Source of the DNA: Symbiodinium natans
Lineage: Eukaryota; Sar; Dinophyceae; Suessiales; Symbiodiniaceae
Assembly (NCBI GenBank): GCA_905221605.1
Contig: CAJNDS010002501.1
Location: forward strand, 240,001 to 304,000
Direction: 5' to 3'
DNA length: 64,000 nucleotides
Shown: in pieces, positions 31,871-42,020 of the stretch
Layout: each line of letters begins with the position of its first letter
Numbering within the stretch: position 1 is the first letter of the stretch
Position numbers and translations under genes: made by a program
Notes under the pieces: generated by a model
Told to the model about the DNA's origin: nothing
What the model saw: the letters and a program-made list of their open reading frames with translations, nothing else
Databases searched by the model: none

Positions 31871-33468
31871 AAATAACAGTACTCCAAACCCAGCCCTTCG
31901 CCACTACTCACCAGCCTGCGACCAGAAGCTGCCGGCGCGGAGATGGGCGTCATGATGCCACAGGTACTGAGGACACCCCTAATTAAACCCTAAACCCTAA
32001 ACCGTAGACCATAAACCCTAAACCCTAAACCCTAAACCCGAGATCAAGTGAACAAGCAACCCCAACTCCCGAAAAACTGCGCCTCGTGATGGAAGGCGTG
32101 GTTTCGTTGGAGATATCGGAGTACCTGCGTAGAAGGTTTTAGGGCTTGGGAAGCAAAACCCTAAGCGTATCCAGCTCCCACCACTTCTGCTATGAAACCG
32201 TCTCCTATCCTACTTGTGCTTTCATACAAACTCAGTATGAGATGCCCGTTTCGATACCGGTTGCTTCTGGCCTACACTGTCACTTTTGGAGTCAAAGATA
32301 CCCAAACGCAAAAGAAGGCAACATGTATAAGTTTTGAGTCGTTTTGAGCCAGTTTTGAGGGCCTCAATTAACTATATAATTCCTGTATTTGTAGCATGGC
32401 TTTGGGATCCACACTTGGCCTGAACCGCCTCTGGCCCGACAAAGCCCATCAGTGCCCAGCAGCACCCCTACACGCCGGGCCGAAAGCGCACGCTAACCTA
32501 CTTACTTAAGGGTTCGAAACGCATGCTGTCCGGGCAAGGGGCTGACCGTGCTCGCTGAGATGTCATGCTGCATTCAAGTATCTTATTCGACAAAGAGCAG
32601 CCGTCGACAAAAGAATTTGACAAGCCTCACAAGTCAGAGCTGTTCACAGGCACACATTCCCAGACATTGGGGGGAGGGAGGAGGGCATTGCTGAATTTGC
32701 GTTGTCTCTTGTATTTTGGTAAAGCCATGTAGCCGTGGTTCCAGGGGTCAAGGCTGGGGGGGCTTCGGGTCAAAAAGTTCTTGCGCAATGGAACTCGAAA
32801 CGGGGCATGCGGCATACTTTCGAGACTCAGGTTTTGGTTGTAGAATCTCAAGACCAAAGGATTTCGGGTTCAGGGCTTTGGGCTTGAAGCTTTTATAGCA
32901 TGGCCGCGCCTTCTGCCCACGCTCCGAGATTTGCGAGGCTGCCAACGTAGACTTGTGCCGCAAGACTAGCTCAGGGAAAAACCTCGTCTGGGAAAAAACC
33001 TTGAGCTCCGCCGACCTGCAAACTATACAAACCAGCCAGCCTGCACACACCCCACTGCCAAGAGACAAGCGGAAAACCCAACACCCCACACCACACCCAA
33101 GCCAAAACCAACCAAAAACCCAAAGCACCAACCCGAGAAAAACCCAAGCAAAGGAAAACCAAAGAAGACCCAGCACGAACCCCTGGCAGAGAGGAGGGCG
33201 AACAACTGGAGCAGTTGCAGGCGGCTGGAACAGTAGCGGCCCTGTCCTGTGAAGGCTCTCCAACAAACGTTGGAAGAATCCCCTTACACGAGCTTTTACG
33301 CAGGCCCTCCAGGCGCAGCGAAAGCCAACGTGGAGGGGGGGGGGGGGGGGGGGGAAGTTGCTTTTACGCAGGCCCTCCAGGCGCAGCGAAAGCCAACGTG
33401 GACAGGGGGGGTGGGGGAAGTTGAGGGGCTCAGCCACGCCCAACACAAGTACTCCTAGCATCTTCACA
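31870..33468. repeat. Block e beside copy 4
   Basis: Close to 2090-3706, with small indels that change the reading frame of every small ORF (for example around 32940-33120). No gene supported. Confidence 0.7.
33290..33421. repeat. Two direct repeats with a long G tract, copy 4
   Basis: The first unit ends in an uninterrupted G tract of about 20. The identical structure recurs at 38910-39041 in copy 5. Such tracts may be polymorphic or mis-sequenced. Confidence 0.8.
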
Positions 33469-33580
33469 CTAGGTTGCCCAGTAGCCTAGGATGAAAAAAG
33501 GTGTTTTTTTTGCTTAAAGGGGGATATAAGGGAACCTAAACCTACCAAAAAGGGAATAAGGGGACTTCTGGGCATCCTAG
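33469..33580. mobile_element. Foldback element 3' of copy 4
   Basis: Type-B version; the right arm has GGACTTCTGGGCATCC, adding one mismatch to the inverted repeat. Confidence 0.65.
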
Positions 33581-33695
33581 CACATCATGCAATCATTAGC
33601 TAGCTAGGAGTCTAGGAGTAAGTTAGTTTACATTAATTCTAGGTGCAGTGCGAGAGCACGGAAGATCTGTGAAGACAACCTCTCTGGAAGTGAGA

Positions 33696-35141
33696 TCAGA
33701 TCACGTCAAGGGACTCCGGCTCGCCCTTGGCTTTGGTGATGCACCCGTCGTGGCCCTGGATGAGCACGAAGAGACCCATGACGGCCGATGCGATCACGAT
33801 AAACCCAAGGATGAACAGGACATCGTCGGCCTCCGATGGGCCAAAACGGAACATGAGGCCCCAGCACACAGCGCCGACGTTGCCCCCAGCGCCCACCACT
33901 CCGGACACGGAGCCAGTTGCGGCGGGCTTCACGTAGGGTACGATTCCGAAAGTGCAGCCCTCCGCCATCTGAACACCGAGCGAGAAGAGCAGCAGGACGC
34001 CGATAGTCGCGCCCAGAGAGTCCATCTTGGTGAAGATCAGGAGCATGATGCCTTCCCAGACCAGAGAGATAGACTGCGCATAGATGCGCCCGCGCATGCC
34101 GGTGGTGCCCGCGCCGAACAACTGGAACAGCTTGTCAGATAGAGCGCCGCCCATAGCGCGAGCGAAGAGGTTCATGAGGCCGAACAGGGAGGCGATGAGA
34201 CCCGCAAGGGAGACCGACAGCTCATACTTGGTCTCCAGGTACACAGCGAGGATGTTGTTCATGGTGACCTCAACGCCGAAGCAGGCCGCGTACTGGATGA
34301 ATAGAATCCAGGCGTTGTACTGGCAGAAACCCTCCTGGAACGACTTCTTGGACGACTTGCGCTCCATTGTGCCCCTCTGCTCCAGTTCCTTGAAGTTGCC
34401 CTTCGGCGAGTCGTCCGAAAAGAAGTACATGCAAATGCCGGTACCGCATGTCAAAACTCCGGGGACGATGAAAGAAAGGCGCCAGGCCTCCTCGTCGTCA
34501 AAGCCAGTGCGGAACATGTTCCACACGCCGACCATGAGCAGCTGAACAGCACCGCCTCCAAGGTTGCCCCAGCCACCAGCCATGGCGTTGGCCGTGCCCA
34601 CAATCTCCTTCGCGAACAGCTGCGAGCACCACGCCTGGCATGGCACAAAGGTCGCGCCCAGGACACCGATGACAAAGCGGATGATGACCAGGCCAGTAGC
34701 GTTGTTCACGAGACCACCGAAGAAGACCGGGATAGCTCCGAACGTCAGCAGCATGGAGAACATGGTGCGGGTGCCGAACCTGTCGCACAGAGGGCCTACA
34801 GCGAAGCGCATGAGCACGGTCGACGCCACAGATGCGATGTTCGCGTTGTACATCTCGTCCTTGGTCAGGCCCAGGTCCTTCTTGATCTGCGGCATCAGCG
34901 GCGCGAACGCGAACCACGACGCGAAGGCGATGAAGAAGCCGAACCACGCGAAGTGGAAGCCGCGCATGTGCGGCCGCTTGCAGGAGAGCAGCTTGATCTC
35001 GGTTGCGCGGTCGCCCTGTTTCGGGTCCACCTCGCAGTAGTAAGTCTCGTACTTCTTCCACGAGCCCTCGTGCTTGTTCGTCGTCGGGAGTACGCCGTCG
35101 GCGGCCTTCTCGGGGGTGGACATCTCTTCGGGGGTGGACAT
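33696..35141 (-). CDS. NRT2: High-affinity nitrate transporter, copy 4, type B
   Basis: An intact 481-codon copy that defines type B. Against copy 1 it has L26G, F54C, M71I, S74A, L97M, G148A, W341L, V365I, T407A and A411S, with roughly half a dozen silent changes. Most replacements are conservative and lie in the N-terminal tail, TM1, the TM1-TM2 loop and TM11, beside but not within the signature residues. The encoded protein is the same as that of copy 6. The leader carries a 21-bp tandem duplication just upstream of the ATG (35145-35186) that type A lacks. Whether type B differs in affinity or regulation cannot be told from sequence. Confidence 0.96.
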   Translation of the reverse strand: MSTPEEMSTPEKAADGVLPTTNKHEGSWKKYETYYCEVDPKQGDRATEIKLLSCKRPHMRGFHFAWFGFFIAFASWFAFAPLMPQIKKDLGLTKDEMYNANIASVASTVLMRFAVGPLCDRFGTRTMFSMLLTFGAIPVFFGGLVNNATGLVIIRFVIGVLGATFVPCQAWCSQLFAKEIVGTANAMAGGWGNLGGGAVQLLMVGVWNMFRTGFDDEEAWRLSFIVPGVLTCGTGICMYFFSDDSPKGNFKELEQRGTMERKSSKKSFQEGFCQYNAWILFIQYAACFGVEVTMNNILAVYLETKYELSVSLAGLIASLFGLMNLFARAMGGALSDKLFQLFGAGTTGMRGRIYAQSISLVWEGIMLLIFTKMDSLGATIGVLLLFSLGVQMAEGCTFGIVPYVKPAATGSVSGVVGAGGNVGAVCWGLMFRFGPSEADDVLFILGFIVIASAVMGLFVLIQGHDGCITKAKGEPESLDVI

Positions 35142-35144
35142 CTC

Positions 35145-35186
35145 TACCGCAGCTATCTTGCTTGCTACCGCAGCTACCTTGCTTGC
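35145..35186 (-). repeat. 21-bp tandem duplication in the 5' leader, copy 4
   Basis: Two adjacent 21-bp units beginning TACCGCAGCTA(T/C)CTTG lie directly upstream of the start codon. Type-A copies have one unit. The units differ at one base, so the duplication is not brand new. Confidence 0.9.
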
Positions 35187-35216
35187 TTGGAGCCTGCACT
35201 GCCGGAGGGAATGTCA

Positions 35217-35310
35217 CTAGTATGGCCTTAAGAGAGGACCCTTTAGATACCCCTTATATATACCCTCAAAACCCAAGGGGCCCATACCATTCCCTTCAGA
35301 GGGCCTTAAC
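35217..35310 (-). promoter_or_regulatory. Upstream flank of copy 4: element relic, longer TATA run
   Basis: The type-B version reads TTATATATA where type A has TCTATATA. Because of the 21-bp leader duplication, the motif lies about 115 bp from the ATG instead of about 95 bp. Confidence 0.42.
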
Positions 35311-35433
35311 TACCCTAAACCCTAGCGCTACACCCTAAGCCCGAAACCCTAAACCCTAAACCCCAAACCCCAAACCCTAAAGGGTCAAAAGACCCTAACA
35401 ATAGCGACCCTTAGACATGTTACTTCCAACCGT

Positions 35434-35447
35434 CGCCTTCGAAGGCG
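35434..35447. repeat. Perfect 14-bp palindrome CGCCTTCGAAGGCG (type B upstream region)
   Basis: In type-A copies the same two arms are separated by a 13-nt loop (5652-5676). Here 11 bp of loop are gone. Also at about 41054-41067 and 52640-52653. Confidence 0.85.
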
Positions 35448-36379
35448 AGGAGCTCCGCCGCCGGGTTGAAAATGTTTCGGAAAACCCTAAAACCCTAAAC
35501 CCTAAACCCTAAACCCCAAACCCCAAACCCTAAACCCTAAACCCCAATCCGTAAACCCTAAACCACAAACCGCCTACACTGGCCTACACCCTAAACCCTA
35601 ATCCCTAAACCCCGAACCCCTAAACTCCAAACCCCGAACCCTTATAAACCCCTAAACCCCTATAATCCCTAAACCCCAAAACCCCAAAAACCCAAAAAAC
35701 CCTAAACCCCTAAACCCCGAAACCCCTGACCCCTAATCCCTAAACCCTAAAACCCCAAAACCCTGAAAGCGCGCCTTCGCTCCACTTGGCAGTCGCGCCG
35801 CGCTGCCTCAGCGACCTCCGCCTCCTTCACCTGTGGCCGCTTAGAGTTTACGGAGTTTGGGGAGTTTAGGAAGTTTAGAATCCCCAAACCCTAAACCCTA
35901 ATCCCTAAAACCCTAAACTCTGAGGGAGTCTGGGGAGTTTAGGGAGTCTACGGAGTCTAGGGGAGCCAACTCTGAACCCTGCATTCTCGGGGCGGTTGCG
36001 AGGGGGGCTGGGTTTAGGGCTTAGAGTTATAGGGTATAGGGTTTAGGAGTTAGGGTTGCGGGTTGAGGGCTGAGGGGCTTCAAAGTTTCAGAGAGGTCCT
36101 GGAGCATGCAGAGGCTTTGGAGTGGGCAGGGCTTATAGAATTTTGGGTACCCTAAACCCTAAGACCCAATCCCCGAACCGCAGACCCCAAACCTAAACCC
36201 TAAACCCTTTAAACCCTAAACCTTTTAAACCCTAAACCCTGAACCCTAAACCCTTTACCCTGAACCCTAAACCCTAGACCCTAAACCCGAAACCCCAAGG
36301 AGCATCTTGCACGGTAAGCCCTAAGCTTCCAAAAGCTTCCTAAGCCTGAGGCCGTCAGCCCGCAAACGAAATCCTACTG

Positions 36380-36480
36380 AGTTCAGGTTTGGGGGGGGGG
36401 GGGGGAGGGGTTTAGGGTTCAGGGTTCAGGGTTCAGGGTTTAGGGTTTAGGGTTTAGGGTTTAGGGGTCAACCCCTAACT
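36380..36480. repeat. G tract and TTCAGGG/TTTAGGG array at the end of block g, copy 4
   Basis: After this array only about 15 bp of block h are present before the sequence switches to the unique GA-rich segment. Confidence 0.9.
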
Positions 36481-36511
36481 TTAAACCCCCTGATTTGGCA
36501 CCTACATTGAC

Positions 36512-36704
36512 GGAGAGAAACACAGAGAAAGAGAGAGAGAGAGAGAGAGAGAGCGCGAGAGAGACACAGAGAGAGAGAGAGAGAGCGAGAGAGAGGGAGA
36601 TGGAGAGAGAGAGAGAGGGAGGGAGGGAGGGAGGGAGGGAGAGAGCGAGAGACAGAGAGAGAAACAGAGAGAAAAAAAACAGAGAGAGACGAGAGAGAGC
36701 GAGA
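36512..36704. repeat. GA-rich microsatellite
   Basis: About 190 bp of near-continuous purines on the plus strand, with (GA)n, GGGA runs and occasional C. Apparent S/L- or E/R-rich ORFs on both strands are translations of it. Confidence 0.95.
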
Positions 36705-37436
36705 TGCCGGTGTGTAGCCACAGAAACATGTTCGAATGTGTGTTTTGGTTAAACCCCTAAACCCTAAACCCTAAACCCTATAATTACCCTAAACCCTAAA
36801 CCCTAAACCTTTCAGAGCTTTCCAGGAGCAGTCCAAGGCCTCGCTTGGGTCCTTAGGAGCCTTCTATAGCCCGTCGAAGCAAGTTTCCAGAAACGCACCC
36901 CCTAAACCCTAAACCCTAAACCCTAAACCCTAAACCCTAAATCCTAAATCCTAAATCCTAAACCCTAAACCCTAAACCCTAAACCCTAAACCCTAAACCC
37001 TGAACCTGAACCCTGAACCCTGTAAACCGCAAAGATCAAAAAACATGTCAGGGGCAGCCCCAGGGATTGGGGTTTAAGGTTTAGGGTTCAGGGTTTAGGG
37101 TTTAGGGTTTAGGGTTCAGGGTTCAGGGTTCAGGGTTCAGGGTTTAGGGTTTAGGGTTTAGGGTTCAGGGTTCAGGGTTCATAAACAGGGTGTAGGGTAC
37201 TGACTTCTGCTGAGCGGTGTGTCCCTGAAAGTAGTTAAAAGTGGCCTCTTGAGATGCACAAACCCTAAACCCTAAACCCTAAACCCTAGACCCTAGACCC
37301 TAGACCCTAAACCCTAAACCCTAAATGCACCGTCTCATGACTTCTGGGTCCGCTTCCCAGGGCCCGCGCCTCGAAGGCGAAAAAAGGACAGCGTCGACAG
37401 AGGCCACAGCTGGGCTTGTGCCTTCAGAACGCACCA
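36705..37436. repeat. Telomere arrays that switch orientation twice
   Basis: CCCTAAA (36745-36810 and 36899-37025, including CCTAAAT variants), then a spacer of about 50 bp, then TTTAGGG/TTCAGGG (about 37075-37190), then a spacer of about 70 bp, then CCCTAAA again (37262-37325). No gene. Confidence 0.85.
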
Positions 37437-37587
37437 CTTGGAGGTTCATGGTGCTTACTAACCACTTATAACTGTACTTATAACCCTACTTATGATACCC
37501 CTAAAGGGCCTTATAGGGGTTATCCCAATTATAAGTAGGGTTATAAGCCCAGTTATAAGTGGTTAGTAAGTACCATGAACCTCCAAG
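37437..37587. mobile_element. Long foldback element, CTTGGAGG family
   Basis: A 151-bp near-palindrome. Arms of about 57 bp begin CTTGGAGGTTCATGGTGCTT on the left and end AAGTACCATGAACCTCCAAG on the right, with about three mismatches. The interior includes CTAAAGGGCCTTATAGGGG. No coding capacity. Its good arm conservation suggests a fairly recent insertion. Confidence 0.75.
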
Positions 37588-38077
37588 CATCCCTGCCACA
37601 AGCGACAAGCATTCAAGCAGACGGCCCTTTGACTTCCCCCCCCAAACCCTAACCCTTAAACAAAAAAGCAAAGCCCACCAACAAAAACCCATGAACCGTA
37701 GACCCAGCTTTCCTGGTCCCACCAAAGCTCTTTGAGCCCTGGCCCTAGATCCTAAACCCCTGGTGGCCAGAAGCCCTCCAATCTAAGCTTCCTGCCCTGA
37801 AAGCCAGCCTAAACCCCACAACTCAAACCTAGAATACGTTTGGGGTTAAGGTTTAGGGTTTAGGGTGGAACCCGTGTTTTTTTTTTGTTGTTGCGGTTTT
37901 TTTGTTAAGGCGACCCAAAGCCGGCCTCCACAGCAAAAAAAAAACGCGCCCGGCCCCCACAGCAAAAAAAAAAAAGCGCCCGGCCTCCACAGCAAAAAAA
38001 AAAACGCGCCCTGGCGAGGGAGGAGTACGCAGCCAGGGCAGACCAACAAGTGAGTGAGTGAGCCCGCGCCTCCACCC
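37588..38077. other. Single-copy DNA with a 30-bp A-rich tandem repeat
   Basis: Three tandem units of 29-30 bp (37922-38010), each CGGCC(T/C)CCACAGC, an A run and GCGCC. A T-rich stretch (37877-37908) lies just before. At 38078 the sequence joins block e at CCCAGCAGCACCCC. No gene. Confidence 0.75.
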
Positions 38078-39088
38078 AGCAGCACCCCTACACGCCGGGC
38101 CGAAAGCGCACGCTAGCCTACTTACTTAAGGGTTCGAAACGCATGCTGTCCGGGCAAGGGGCTGACCGTGCTCGCTGAGATGTCATGCTGCATTCAAGTA
38201 TCTTATTCGACAAAGAGCAGCCGTCGACAAAAGAATTTGACAAGCCTCACAAGTCAGAGCTGTTCACAGGCACACATTCCCAGACATTGGGGGGAGGGAG
38301 GAGGGCATTGCTGAATTTGCGTTGTCTCTTGTATTTTGGTAAAGCCATGTAGCCGTGGTTCCAGGGGTCAAGGCTGGGGGGGCTTCGGGTCAAAAAGTTC
38401 TTGCGCAATGGAACTCGAAACGGGGCATGCGGCATACTTTCGAGACTCAGGTTTTGGTTGTAGAATCTCAAGACCAAAGGATTTCGGGTTCAGGGCTTTG
38501 GGCTTGAAGCTTTTATAGCATGGCCGCGCCTTCTGCCCACGCTCCGAGATTTGCGAGGCTGCCAACGTAGACTTGTGCCGCAAGACTAGCTCAGGGAAAA
38601 ACCTCGTCTGGGAAAAAACCTTGAGCTCCGCCGACCTGCAAACTATACAAACCAGCCAGCCTGCACACACCCCACTGCCAAGAGACAAGCGGAAAACCCA
38701 ACACCCCACACCACACCCAAGCCAAAACCAACCAAAAACCCAAAGCACCAACCCGAGAAAAACCCAAGCAAAGGAAAACCAAAGAAGACCCAGCACGAAC
38801 CCCTGGCAGAGAGGAGGGCGAACAACTGGAGCAGTTGCAGGCGGCTGGAACAGTAGCGGCCCTGTCCTGTGAAGGCTCTCCAACAAACGTTGGAAGAATC
38901 CCCTTACACGAGCTTTTACGCAGGCCCTCCAGGCGCAGCGAAAGCCAACGTGGAGGGGGGGGGGGGGGGGGGGGAAGTTGCTTTTACGCAGGCCCTCCAG
39001 GCGCAGCGAAAGCCAACGTGGACAGGGGGGGTGGGGGAAGTTGAGGGGCTCAGCCACGCCCAACACAAGTACTCCTAGCATCTTCACA
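38078..39088. repeat. Partial block e beside copy 5
   Basis: Copy of 32458-33468 at an offset of exactly 5620 bp, with one visible substitution near the start. This is the most recent-looking duplication in the window. Confidence 0.9.
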
Positions 39089-39200
39089 CTAGGTTGCCCA
39101 GTAGCCTAGGATGAAAAAAGGTGTTTTTTTTGCTTAAAGGGGGATATAAGGGAACCTAAACCTACCAAAAAGGGAATAAGGGGACTTCTGGGCATCCTAG
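39089..39200. mobile_element. Foldback element 3' of copy 5
   Basis: Identical by eye to the copy 4 element. Confidence 0.65.
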
Positions 39201-39315
39201 CACATCATGCAATCATTAGCTAGCTAGGAGTCTAGGAGTAAGTTAGTTTACATTAATTCTAGGTGCAGTGCGAGAGCACGGAAGATCTGTGAAGACAACC
39301 TCTCTGGAAGTGAGA

Positions 39316-40761
39316 TCAGATCACGTCAAGGGACTCCGGCTCGCCCTTGGCTTTGGTGATGCACCCGTCGTGGCCCTGGATGAGCACGAAGAGACCCATG
39401 ACGGCCGATGCGATCACGATAAACCCAAGGATGAACAGGACATCGTCGGCCTCCGATGGGCCAAAACGGAACATGAGGCCCCAGCACACAGCGCCGACGT
39501 TGCCCCCAGCGCCCACCACTCCGGACACGGAGCCAGTTGCGGCGGGCTTCACGTAGGGTACGATTCCGAAAGTGCAGCCCTCCGCCATCTGAACACCGAG
39601 CGAGAAGAGCAGCAGGACGCCGATAGTCGCGCCCAGAGAGTCCATCTTGGTGAAGATCAGGAGCATGATGCCTTCCCAGACCAGAGAGATAGACTGCGCA
39701 TAGATGCGCCCGCGCATGCCGGTGGTGCCCGCGCCGAACAACTGGAACAGCTTGTCAGATAGAGCGCCGCCCATAGCGCGAGCGAAGAGGTTCATGAGGC
39801 CGAACAGGGAGGCGATGAGACCCGCAAGGGAGACCGACAGCTCATACTTGGTCTCCAGGTACACAGCGAGGATGTTGTTCATGGTGACCTCAACGCCGAA
39901 GCAGGCCGCGTACTGGATGAATAGAATCCAGGCGTTGTACTGGCAGAAACCCTCCTGGAACGACTTCTTGGACGACTTGCGCTCCATTGTGCCCCTCTGC
40001 TCCAGTTCCTTGAAGTTGCCCTTCGGCGAGTCGTCCGAAAAGAAGTACATGCAAATGCCGGTACCGCATGTCAAAACTCCGGGGACGATGAAAGAAAGGC
40101 GCCAGGCCTCCTCGTCGTCAAAGCCAGTGCGGAACATGTTCCACACGCCGACCATGAGCAGCTGAACAGCACCGCCTCCAAGGTTGCCCCAGCCACCAGC
40201 CATGGCGTTGGCCGTGCCCACAATCTCCTTCGCGAACAGCTGCGAGCACCACGCCTGGCATGGCACAAAGGTCGCGCCCAGGACACCGATGACAAAGCGG
40301 ATGATGACCAGGCCAGTACCGTTGTTCACGAGACCACCGAAGAAGACCGGGATAGCTCCGAACGTCAGCAGCATGGAGAACATGGTGCGCGTGCCGAACC
40401 TGTCGCACAGAGGGCCTACAGCGAAGCGCATGAGCACGGTCGACGCCACAGATGCGATGTTCGCGTTGTACATCTCGTCCTTGGTCAGGCCCAGGTCCTT
40501 CTTGATCTGCGGCATCAGCGGCGCGAACGCGAACCACGACGCGAAGGCGATGAAGAAGCCGAACCACGCGAAGTGGAAGCCGCGCATGTGCGGCCGCTTG
40601 CAGGAGAGCAGCTTGATCTCGGTTGCGCGGTCGCCCTGTTTCGGGTCCACCTCGCAGTAGTAAGTCTCGTACTTCTTCCACGAGCCCTCGTGCTTGTTCG
40701 TCGTCGGGAGTACGCCGTCGGCGGCCTTCTCGGGGGTGGACATCTCTTCGGGGGTGGACAT
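39316..40761 (-). CDS. NRT2: High-affinity nitrate transporter, copy 5, type B with a type-A patch
   Basis: An intact 481-codon copy, nearly identical to copy 4 across the gene and about 4 kb of flank (38078-42100 against 32458-36480). The only amino-acid difference from copies 4 and 6 is G148, the type-A state. A nearby silent site (about 40390) is also type A, while the next marker, about 26 bp further on (about 40416), is again type B. That is the footprint expected of a short gene-conversion tract of a few hundred bases at most. Block h follows, so from the gene outward this copy has the more complete 5' side of the two recent duplicates. Confidence 0.96.
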   Translation of the reverse strand: MSTPEEMSTPEKAADGVLPTTNKHEGSWKKYETYYCEVDPKQGDRATEIKLLSCKRPHMRGFHFAWFGFFIAFASWFAFAPLMPQIKKDLGLTKDEMYNANIASVASTVLMRFAVGPLCDRFGTRTMFSMLLTFGAIPVFFGGLVNNGTGLVIIRFVIGVLGATFVPCQAWCSQLFAKEIVGTANAMAGGWGNLGGGAVQLLMVGVWNMFRTGFDDEEAWRLSFIVPGVLTCGTGICMYFFSDDSPKGNFKELEQRGTMERKSSKKSFQEGFCQYNAWILFIQYAACFGVEVTMNNILAVYLETKYELSVSLAGLIASLFGLMNLFARAMGGALSDKLFQLFGAGTTGMRGRIYAQSISLVWEGIMLLIFTKMDSLGATIGVLLLFSLGVQMAEGCTFGIVPYVKPAATGSVSGVVGAGGNVGAVCWGLMFRFGPSEADDVLFILGFIVIASAVMGLFVLIQGHDGCITKAKGEPESLDVI

Positions 40762-40764
40762 CTC

Positions 40765-40806
40765 TACCGCAGCTATCTTGCTTGCTACCGCAGCTACCTT
40801 GCTTGC
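40765..40806 (-). repeat. 21-bp tandem duplication in the 5' leader, copy 5
   Basis: The same two-unit arrangement as copy 4, with the same single difference between units. Confidence 0.9.
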
Positions 40807-40836
40807 TTGGAGCCTGCACTGCCGGAGGGAATGTCA

Positions 40837-40930
40837 CTAGTATGGCCTTAAGAGAGGACCCTTTAGATACCCCTTATATATACCCTCAAAACCCAAGGGG
40901 CCCATACCATTCCCTTCAGAGGGCCTTAAC
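40837..40930 (-). promoter_or_regulatory. Upstream flank of copy 5: element relic, longer TATA run
   Basis: Identical by eye to the copy 4 segment, including the TTATATATA run. Confidence 0.42.
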
Positions 40931-42020
40931 TACCCTAAACCCTAGCGCTACACCCTAAGCCCGAAACCCTAAACCCTAAACCCCAAACCCCAAACCCTAA
41001 AGGGTCAAAAGACCCTAACAATAGCGACCCTTAGACATGTTACTTCCAACCGTCGCCTTCGAAGGCGAGGAGCTCCGCCGCCGGGTTGAAAATGTTTCGG
41101 AAAACCCTAAAACCCTAAACCCTAAACCCTAAACCCCAAACCCCAAACCCTAAACCCTAAACCCCAATCCGTAAACCCTAAACCACAAACCGCCTACACT
41201 GGCCTACACCCTAAACCCTAATCCCTAAACCCCGAACCCCTAAACTCCAAACCCCGAACCCTTATAAACCCCTAAACCCCTATAATCCCTAAACCCCAAA
41301 ACCCCAAAAACCCAAAAAACCCTAAACCCCTAAACCCCGAAACCCCTGACCCCTAATCCCTAAACCCTAAAACCCCAAAACCCTGAAAGCGCGCCTTCGC
41401 TCCACTTGGCAGTCGCGCCGCGCTGCCTCAGCGACCTCCGCCTCCTTCACCTGTGGCCGCTTAGAGTTTACGGAGTTTGGGGAGTTTAGGAAGTTTAGAA
41501 TCCCCAAACCCTAAACCCTAATCCCTAAAACCCTAAACTCTGAGGGAGTCTGGGGAGTTTAGGGAGTCTACGGAGTCTAGGGGAGCCAACTCTGAACCCT
41601 GCATTCTCGGGGCGGTTGCGAGGGGGGCTGGGTTTAGGGCTTAGAGTTATAGGGTATAGGGTTTAGGAGTTAGGGTTGCGGGTTGAGGGCTGAGGGGCTT
41701 CAAAGTTTCAGAGAGGTCCTGGAGCATGCAGAGGCTTTGGAGTGGGCAGGGCTTATAGAATTTTGGGTACCCTAAACCCTAAGACCCAATCCCCGAACCG
41801 CAGACCCCAAACCCTAAACCCTAAACCCTTTAAACCCTAAACCCTTTAAACCCTAAACCCTGAACCCTAAACCCTTTACCCTGAACCCTAAACCCTAGAC
41901 CCTAAACCCGAAACCCCAAGGAGCATCTTGCACGGTAAGCCCTAAGCTTTCTAAAGCTTCCTAAGCCTGAGGCCGTCAGCCCGCAAACGAAATCCTACTG
42001 AGTTCAGGTTTGGGGGGGGG
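40931..42020. repeat. Block g, 5' of copy 5
   Basis: Copy of 35311-36400 with minor changes in telomere-repeat number. Non-coding. Confidence 0.85.

Noticed and set aside
36461-36752. Serine/leucine- and arginine/glutamate-rich frames
   Set aside because: Translations of the GA microsatellite.
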